A DNA stretch of 64,000 nucleotides, from NCBI RefSeq assembly GCF_008973755.1, contig NZ_WBOM01000004.1:310001-374000 (forward strand), read 5' to 3'. Positions 58,473-64,000 of this stretch are shown in pieces. The notes beneath the pieces are model-generated. The model was not told where the DNA came from, made no database searches, and saw only the letters and a list, made by a program, of their open reading frames with translations. The translations under genes and the position numbers were made by a program. This stretch comes from Nitrincola alkalilacustris (GTDB lineage Bacteria; Pseudomonadota; Gammaproteobacteria; Pseudomonadales; Balneatricaceae). Each line of letters starts with the position of its first letter. Within the stretch, counting starts at the first letter, position 1.

Positions 58473-59687
58473 ATGATCCATTCGCTGACTCGATTCGCTT
58501 TCATGCTGTTATTATTGATCCCAGCCGTTCAGGCCTCAGAGGTGATCGTAGAAGCGGAAGGCAGGGCCATCATACTCAACTCGGATCTGACCAGCGCACG
58601 CCGTGCCGCTATCAGTGACGCCTCACAGGCTGCCTCTTTGCAGGCCGCCGCCCGTATCGCCACCACACAGCAGATACGCGATGGTATTCTCGAGATCGAC
58701 AATATGAGCATCTCGACGCTGGGCACGCTGAGCGATGTGGAAGTGGTCGATGAGTGGGTTCAGGGACAGTATCTGTTTGTGCGTATTCTGGCACGTGTGG
58801 CTGTTGAAACCGCCTGCCCTAATGGTAGTGCGTCATCGGCCTATCGCAAAAGTGCCGTGATTACCTCCTTCCCACTACTGTCGCCCTCCCAGGCCAGCAG
58901 CGGTGGCCTGCATCGTCTAGGACAGGATATCACCGACCATCTGGCAAGCCGATTTGCACAGCATAAAAGCCTGGAGATACACAATGCCAGCCACCTGAAT
59001 ATGCATCCAACTCCAGCCACCGCACCAACCCAGATGCTGGATGACGGAACACTAACAAGCCTGCTGCGCCATACCGAACAGATGAATGCTCAGTACATCG
59101 TATCCGGCGTGATACGTGATATCGCCCCTCACAATCCTCAAGGCCCGCGTGAAAGCAATATTCTGGTCGACCTCTACAACCAGTTGGATACCGCCAGCGC
59201 CCGCCACATGCGGAACTTTGTCATGGACCTGTTCATTCACGATGCCTTCAGTGGTGCGCTGATTCATCAGCAACAATACGCAACGGCTGGCCGCTGGCTG
59301 TTACGCGAACAGCGTGCCGATTTCAACTCCGCCGCTTTTCAACAGCAGGAGTATGGCCAGAAGGTCCGCTCGCTGCTGGATCAGGTGGGCAGGGATATTG
59401 AGGAACACCTGCGCTGCACCCCCTTTGCTGCACGCATCACCCGTACCGATCATGATCGCGTCTGGATCAATGCCGGACAGCTCAGTGGCTTGTCAGTCGG
59501 GGATCGTCTCAGTGTCTATCGCCGCTACACCCATTATGATGCCATGCACAACCCCTACAGCGAACTGCTGAACACACGCGTTACCCTGACACTCGACAGT
59601 GTGCAACCCACCTTTGCCAGCGGTGTCATCAACAGCACCGACAGCAGCGCCAACATTCAGCAGGACGATATCGTCAAAAGTCACTGA
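58473..59687 (+). CDS. flgT: FlgT flagellar H-ring protein
   Basis: A 404-residue secreted protein with a signal peptide (MIHSLTRFAFMLLLLIPAVQA) and the FlgT start SEVIVEAEGRAIILNSDLTSARRAAISDA. In Vibrio FlgT forms the H ring around the basal body and is needed to assemble the T ring that anchors sodium-driven stators. GGAG precedes ATG 58473; the frame from 58413 only adds residues before the signal. It is divergent from flgO-flgP. No other flagellar genes are in the window. Confidence 0.87.
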   Translation: MIHSLTRFAFMLLLLIPAVQASEVIVEAEGRAIILNSDLTSARRAAISDASQAASLQAAARIATTQQIRDGILEIDNMSISTLGTLSDVEVVDEWVQGQYLFVRILARVAVETACPNGSASSAYRKSAVITSFPLLSPSQASSGGLHRLGQDITDHLASRFAQHKSLEIHNASHLNMHPTPATAPTQMLDDGTLTSLLRHTEQMNAQYIVSGVIRDIAPHNPQGPRESNILVDLYNQLDTASARHMRNFVMDLFIHDAFSGALIHQQQYATAGRWLLREQRADFNSAAFQQQEYGQKVRSLLDQVGRDIEEHLRCTPFAARITRTDHDRVWINAGQLSGLSVGDRLSVYRRYTHYDAMHNPYSELLNTRVTLTLDSVQPTFASGVINSTDSSANIQQDDIVKSH

Positions 59688-59794
59688 TCAATATCATTTG
59701 ACACCTGCCCGCAGCCCCCTTAGTCTGCCCGCTTAATTTCATCAATGTTTCATCAATCCGTCATAACACCCGTCAACACCCTATGGAGCCACAC

Positions 59795-59989
59795 ATGCAA
59801 GCAGAGCTGTTCAGCCAGCTGGAAACAAAAATTGAGTCCCTGATCGAAGAGGTCGAACTGCTTCGACTGGAGATCAGTGAACTGCGCGATATACGTAAAG
59901 TGCTGGAGAGCGACAAGGCTCAGACAGACGATCGCCTGAAAGGCCTGCTCAGCAAGTTTGATCGTCTTGAAGACAGTGCTGATCTCTGA
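59795..59989 (+). CDS. Small ZapB-like coiled-coil protein
   Basis: A 64-residue, fully helical coiled coil (MQAELFSQLETKIESLIEEVELLRLEISELRD...). Leu/Ile heptads run over its whole length. It resembles ZapB, which bundles at the division site with ZapA, and small coiled-coil proteins often annotated as TIGR02449. GGAG 6 bp before ATG 59795 decides the start. A division role is likely but not shown. Confidence 0.7.
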   Translation: MQAELFSQLETKIESLIEEVELLRLEISELRDIRKVLESDKAQTDDRLKGLLSKFDRLEDSADL

Positions 59990-60017
59990 TCCCGCCCGAC
60001 CAGACCTACCTGCCTGA

Positions 60018-60041
60018 TGCCGAACCATAAAGGGTTCGGCA
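60018..60041 (+). terminator. Hairpin after the ZapB-like gene
   Basis: TGCCGAACC and GGTTCGGCA form a perfect 9-bp stem with a 6-base loop. Only a weak A/T-mixed tail follows, so termination is uncertain. Confidence 0.5.
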
Positions 60042-60046
60042 ACTAC

Positions 60047-60062
60047 CGGCCTGATCAGGCCG
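60047..60062. promoter_or_regulatory. Perfect 16-bp palindrome upstream of fabY
   Basis: CGGCCTGATCAGGCCG is a complete palindrome, about 90 bp before the fabY start and just after the previous hairpin. It could be an operator for a dimeric repressor; none is recognised. Confidence 0.45.
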
Positions 60063-60150
60063 CGCAAATACTGGCCAGCACTTGGCTGAATAGATAAAAT
60101 GGTTCACAATCCGTTAACTTTTCCGCATGACCAGTCCAAGGAGTCAACTC

Positions 60151-62061
60151 TTGTCACAACTTCCTGTCATTGTCGGCTTTGGAGGCATCAGCCCCGCCGG
60201 CAGAGCATCCTTTCATCACGGCTATCGCCGTCTTATTCTGGATCAGCTCGACAGCCGCAGCAGACAGGAAACCCTGACAGGGCTTGCCACACTGATGGCA
60301 CGCGCCACTTCTGACAATGGCGAATATGTCACCCGCAGCGGTGAGCGCCTCAGTGCCGCTCAACTGGCTGAGCAACTGGCACCGGAACTCCTGTCCAATA
60401 CCCTGATTCGGCGTATTCACCCCGACTGGTTCGATGTCAACAATGTGATGATGAACCGGCATGCAGTACTGCAGGGAGCAGACTCGGATCTGGTATTCAA
60501 AATCCGTAACCGTCACCTGCCAAACCATATACCCGGAAACTGGCAAGTCACCGAGAAGGGCCTCGGCCATTCAGAGGTGCGTGTCAGCGGCAGTTGTGAA
60601 ATGATTCTGCCCGACAGCCGTATCGCTCCCGTACAAAGTGCAGGCATGCTGCCCACCGGCTTTGATCCCGGCACACTCTACCAGTCACGCAACCATCCCC
60701 GCGGCTTGCAGATGAGCGTCTATGCTGCCTCGGATGCCCTGCGCTCTGTCGGTATCGATTATGAACAGATAGCAGACCGTCTGTTGCCCGATCAGATCGC
60801 CGTGTTTGCCAGCAACTCCATCGGCCAGCTGGATGATGCCGGCTTTGGTGGCCTGACCAAATTCGCTGCGCTGGGCAAGCGCACTACCTCCAAGCAGATG
60901 CCTCTGGGATATGCCCAGATGCCAGCCGACTTCATCAACGCCTACCTGCTGGGTAACGTCGGCCTGACCGGCGGCGCCCTGGGCGCCTGCGCCACTTTCC
61001 TCTATAACCTGCGCAATGCTGTTGAGGAGATCCGCAGCGGACGCTGCAAATTTGCCCTTGTCGGCGGCAGTGATGCCCCTGTCACCCCAGAAATTATCGA
61101 AGGCTTTCGTGCCATGGGTGCGCTGGCAGAGGATAAAGACCTGATGGCGCTGGATCAGCTGGAGCAGCTGGCCGATGATGACTATCGCCGCGCCTGCCGC
61201 CCTTTCGGCAACAACTGCGGCTTCACCATCGGTGAGTCCAGCCAGTATCTGGTACTGATGGCGGATGATCTGGCTATAGAGCTGGGTGCGGATATTCACG
61301 CCTCCGTCGCTGATGTGTTCGTGCATGCCGATGGCCATAAAAAATCGATCTCGGCACCGGGCATCGGTAACTATATGACACTTTGCAAGACGGCATCACT
61401 GATCAGATCCATGCTGGGAGAGGAGTCACTGCAGCAACGCAGCTTTATCCAGGCACATGGCACCAGCACACCGCAGAACCGAGTCACCGAATCTCATGTG
61501 CTGAACGAAACCGCCAAGGCTTTCGGCATCAATAACTGGCATGTGTCTGCCGTGAAAGCCTATCTGGGTCATTCTCAGGGCTGTGCCGGTGGTGATCAGA
61601 TCGCTGCATCACTGGGTGTCTGGCGCTATGGACATATCCCGGGTCTGATCACAACACCCGAGATAGCTGAAGATGTCCACAGCTCCAACCTGCACTTTCC
61701 GCTACAGCATGCTGAAGTCGGCGCAACAGGTATGGACAGCGTCCTGGTCAATGCCAAGGGCTTCGGCGGCAACAATGCAAGCGCAGCCATTATCTCACCG
61801 CAGATGACAGAGAAGCTGCTTGAACGCAGACATGGTCGTGAAAAAATGCTGGCATGGAACCGGCGCCGTGAAGAGACACGTGCTCAGGCAATGCAGTATG
61901 ATGATGAGGCTACCAAAGGTCTGACGCGCCCTATCTATCTCTATGATCATCAGGTACTCAATGGCGAAGATCTGCAGATAGATGACCGTGAAATACGCCT
62001 GCCCGGCTATGCCAAGGCGATCCCGATTGCAATCGACAACCCTTACGACGATCTGACATGA
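60151..62061 (+). CDS. fabY: Beta-ketoacyl-ACP synthase FabY
   Basis: A 636-residue ketosynthase that resembles Pseudomonas FabY, which starts fatty acid synthesis by condensing acetyl-CoA with malonyl-ACP. The thiolase-fold triad is present: C280 in GALGACATF, H436 in QAHGTSTPQN and H474 in YLGHSQGCAGG. The start is best placed at TTG 60151 (MSQLPVIVGFGG), with AAGGAG 7 bp upstream; this also gives the Pseudomonas-like N-terminus. The ATG at 60127 has no ribosome site. The C-terminal part is longer than in FabF/FabB, as in FabY. Confidence 0.88.
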   Translation: MSQLPVIVGFGGISPAGRASFHHGYRRLILDQLDSRSRQETLTGLATLMARATSDNGEYVTRSGERLSAAQLAEQLAPELLSNTLIRRIHPDWFDVNNVMMNRHAVLQGADSDLVFKIRNRHLPNHIPGNWQVTEKGLGHSEVRVSGSCEMILPDSRIAPVQSAGMLPTGFDPGTLYQSRNHPRGLQMSVYAASDALRSVGIDYEQIADRLLPDQIAVFASNSIGQLDDAGFGGLTKFAALGKRTTSKQMPLGYAQMPADFINAYLLGNVGLTGGALGACATFLYNLRNAVEEIRSGRCKFALVGGSDAPVTPEIIEGFRAMGALAEDKDLMALDQLEQLADDDYRRACRPFGNNCGFTIGESSQYLVLMADDLAIELGADIHASVADVFVHADGHKKSISAPGIGNYMTLCKTASLIRSMLGEESLQQRSFIQAHGTSTPQNRVTESHVLNETAKAFGINNWHVSAVKAYLGHSQGCAGGDQIAASLGVWRYGHIPGLITTPEIAEDVHSSNLHFPLQHAEVGATGMDSVLVNAKGFGGNNASAAIISPQMTEKLLERRHGREKMLAWNRRREETRAQAMQYDDEATKGLTRPIYLYDHQVLNGEDLQIDDREIRLPGYAKAIPIAIDNPYDDLT

Positions 62062-62105
62062 CATGTCGTTGGCGCCAAGGTGCCCGACAAACCCAGGGAG
62101 ACAAG

Positions 62106-62507
62106 ATGAAAAGGTTTATCACGCTATTTGCGTCAGTGTTGTTTCTGGCTGGCTGTGGCTCGATCAGTGTTCCGAAATCCAACATGGAGCGCGGCAGCTT
62201 CTACAGTATCGATTTGCAAAAACTGGTTGTATGTCATCATATCGAGACCACCTGCCTGTCATTCAGCCTGATGGCATCCTATCATCGCCCTCTGGATGGT
62301 ATAGCTGCTGAGTATGGCCAGACCACAATCCCAGGCCCGAACATCCCTCTCAACCTTGCCCGCCTGATGATCAACCCACCCGATCAGCGCTACAGTTCAG
62401 AACAGCGAGGGGAAACAGGACGCTACTACCGCGTACCGATCAATGCCAGCACCAACAAGATCTGGGCAGGCCTGCGCGCAGCGGATGATAATCTGGCAAT
62501 ACGTTAA
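62106..62507 (+). CDS. Small lipoprotein of unknown function
   Basis: A 133-residue lipoprotein: MKRFITLFASVLFLAGC, lipobox Cys at 17, followed by a polar domain with two further Cys (in VVCHHIETTCLS). No family is recognised. GGGAG lies 5 bp before ATG 62106, 44 bp after fabY, so it may be co-transcribed with it. It converges with tatD. Confidence 0.75.
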   Translation: MKRFITLFASVLFLAGCGSISVPKSNMERGSFYSIDLQKLVVCHHIETTCLSFSLMASYHRPLDGIAAEYGQTTIPGPNIPLNLARLMINPPDQRYSSEQRGETGRYYRVPINASTNKIWAGLRAADDNLAIR

Positions 62508-62514
62508 GCCTTGG

Positions 62515-63285
62515 TCAAAGCCGCAGAAGCGACTTCGCGGTCTGGCTGGTCACACAACTGATCAGATCCATTTCACATTGCCGCAGCTCTGCCATGAGCG
62601 CGGCAACCCTGGCCACCTGCGCCGGGAAATTAGGCTGCCCCCGAAAGCCCTCCAGCGGCATGTCAGGTGCGTCGGTTTCCAGTACCAGCCACTCCAGCGG
62701 CAGCTCACTGGCCAGTCTGCGCAACTTGGTCGCACGATCGTAAGTCATGGCACCACCAAAACCCAAGCGGAAACCCAACTCAGCATATTGCCGCGCCTGC
62801 TGCTGACTACCTGAAAAAGCATGCACTATTCCACCTCGCTTCAGCGGTATCCGACGCAACTGCTTCAGCACCTCATCATGCGCCTTGCGCACATGCAGCA
62901 GCACTGGAAGGTCATGCCGTTGCGCCAGCAGCAACTGTAGCCTGAAAAGATCAATCTGGCGCTCGGGCTGTGCATCCTGAATAAAGAAATCCAGCCCAAT
63001 TTCACCCACAGCAACCACACCCGATGTGGCCTGCAGATACTGCTCAAGACTGTCAGTATCACACTCCTGATGCTGTGCCATAAAGCAGGGATGCAGTCCC
63101 AGGGCAGGCTTGATGAGATCTGGATATTCCCGACTCAACGACAGCACACGTTCGAAGTGCTCCACCGTCACGCCCGGCACGATAATCGTCTCGATACCCA
63201 CTTCGCGGGCAGCCGCAATCGCCTGCTCACGCCAGGAGTCAAACTCGGGAAAATCTAGATGGCAATGGGTATCGATCAGTGACAT
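62515..63285 (-). CDS. TatD-family metal-dependent hydrolase
   Basis: A 256-residue TIM-barrel hydrolase with the metal motif DTHCHLDF at the start, LGLHPCFM, VGEIGLDF, a conserved HAFSGS and LETDAPDMP. Family members are metal-dependent nucleases and 3'-5' exonucleases; the exact TatD/YcfH/YjjV branch is uncertain. It follows prfC on the same strand, a pair also seen in Pseudomonas. Confidence 0.9.
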   Translation of the reverse strand: MSLIDTHCHLDFPEFDSWREQAIAAAREVGIETIIVPGVTVEHFERVLSLSREYPDLIKPALGLHPCFMAQHQECDTDSLEQYLQATSGVVAVGEIGLDFFIQDAQPERQIDLFRLQLLLAQRHDLPVLLHVRKAHDEVLKQLRRIPLKRGGIVHAFSGSQQQARQYAELGFRLGFGGAMTYDRATKLRRLASELPLEWLVLETDAPDMPLEGFRGQPNFPAQVARVAALMAELRQCEMDLISCVTSQTAKSLLRL

Positions 63286-63293
63286 GCAATCAG

Positions 63294-63323
63294 TATGGCA
63301 CAGGCCTTAAAGCCTGCGCCATA
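63294..63323. other. Imperfect hairpin between prfC and tatD
   Basis: TATGGC-A-CAGGC and GCCTG-C-GCCATA pair around a 6-base loop with one mismatch. No T run follows on the minus strand, so it may slow but not stop transcription. Confidence 0.55.
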
Positions 63324-63343
63324 TCGACAGGAACCCTCAAGCA

Positions 63344-64000
63344 TCAGTGCTCGCGGGTGGCACGGAAACGTACGTCTGGCCAGCGCTCTTCGGTCAGAGA
63401 GAGGTTGACACGTGTCGGTGCCAGATAGGTCAGAAGGTCTGATCCATCCAGCGCCAGATTTTCGTGCGCCTTGCGCCGCAGCTCCTCCAGCATCTTGTTA
63501 TCGCTGCACTCGACCCAGCGTGCTGTCTGAACACTGATCGGCTCATAGACACATTCAACCTTGTATTCGTCCTTGAGGCGATAAACCACCACTTCGAACT
63601 GCAACTGCCCGACCGCGCCCAGAATCAGGTCATTGTTTTTCAGCGGCATGAACAGCTGCACAGCCCCCTCTTCGGAGAGCTGCTTAAGACCTTTCTGCAA
63701 CTGCTTCATCTTCAGCGGGTCTTTCGGGCGCACACGACGAAACATTTCCGGGGCAAAGTGCGGAATACCAGTGAACTTGAGATTTTCACCTGAGGTAAAG
63801 GTATCGCCTATCTGAATCGTGCCATGGTTATGCAGACCGATAATATCGCCGGACCAGGCCTCTTCGACATTCTCACGCTCACCTGCGATAAACGTCACAG
63901 CGTCTGCAATACGCACCTCCTTGCCGGTACGCACATGCTTCATCTTCATACCGCGGGTATAGCTGCCGGAGCAGATGCGCATGAAGGCGATACGGTCACG
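63344..64000 (-). CDS. prfC: Peptide chain release factor 3, C-terminal part (5' end outside window)
   Basis: RF3 is the GTPase that removes RF1/RF2 after termination. The 218 residues seen here are domains II end to [65 protein letters not shown] and [19 protein letters not shown], which are RF3-specific. The frame is open to the window edge and the GTPase domain lies beyond. The C-terminal end looks normal. Confidence 0.96.
   Translation of the reverse strand, partial: RDRIAFMRICSGSYTRGMKMKHVRTGKEVRIADAVTFIAGERENVEEAWSGDIIGLHNHGTIQIGDTFTSGENLKFTGIPHFAPEMFRRVRPKDPLKMKQLQKGLKQLSEEGAVQLFMPLKNNDLILGAVGQLQFEVVVYRLKDEYKVECVYEPISVQTARWVECSDNKMLEELRRKAHENLALDGSDLLTYLAPTRVNLSLTEERWPDVRFRATREH

Overview
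The window is gammaproteobacterial chromosome, most likely from a marine member of the Oceanospirillales or a close relative. Four things point there. Long blocks keep Pseudomonas-like gene order: rpsA-ihfB-lapA-lapB-pyrF, serC-pheA-tyrA/aroA-cmk, ubiG-mupP-yciK, purL-mltF-tadA-guaA-guaB-xseA, rpsF-rpsR-rplI-dnaB and tatD-prfC. The nucleoid protein is H-NS rather than MvaT. There is a TAXI-type TRAP transporter with its own universal stress protein, and the FlgO/FlgP/FlgT accessory set known from Vibrio-type polar flagella. Gene density is high. I see no prophage, insertion sequence, CRISPR array, rRNA or tRNA.

Layout. 1-12950 is nearly all minus strand: a ComEA-like protein, pyrF, lapBA, ihfB and rpsA, then an aromatic/serine cluster (cmk, tyrA-aroA fusion, pheA, serC) and gyrA. 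13158-15359 is the plus-strand unit ubiG-mupP-yciK. 15489-18530 holds rluB, hns, a YciO-family gene and rnm on the minus strand. yciI and an OmpA-like protein follow on plus. 20069-31442 is the purine block (purL, guaA, guaB) with mltF, tadA, a YqjD/YqjE/YqjK membrane-stress set and a divergent Crp/Fnr-type regulator. 31905-36123 is a TRAP operon with UspA, then xseA and an esterase. 38491-39727 encodes a SprA-like metalloprotease and a small partner. 39826-44421 is the operon bioBFHCD, divergent from comF across a BirA-like operator. bioA lies alone 3.4 kb further on, beyond a Na/Pi symporter and trmO. 49207-53288 holds a thioesterase, dnaB and the rpsF-rpsR-DUF2232-rplI cluster. 53554-57095 is map and glnD. 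57168-59687 is flgP-flgO with divergent flgT. The end carries a ZapB-like peptide, fabY, a small lipoprotein, tatD and the 3' part of prfC.

The most unusual points are as follows. (1) The EPSP-synthase half of the TyrA-AroA fusion has lost several nearly invariant active-site residues while the dehydrogenase half looks intact, and the neighbouring PheA dehydratase domain is also altered. (2) A good BirA-type operator sits on the bioB promoter and overlaps the first codons of comF. (3) A flagellar-motif mini-protein is paired with an HExxH metalloprotease. (4) A perfect 16-bp hairpin spans the glnD stop codon. (5) Five separate 12-16 bp tandem duplications lie at gene ends or borders. All start choices, motif readings and family names come from reading the sequence. 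No database search was run.
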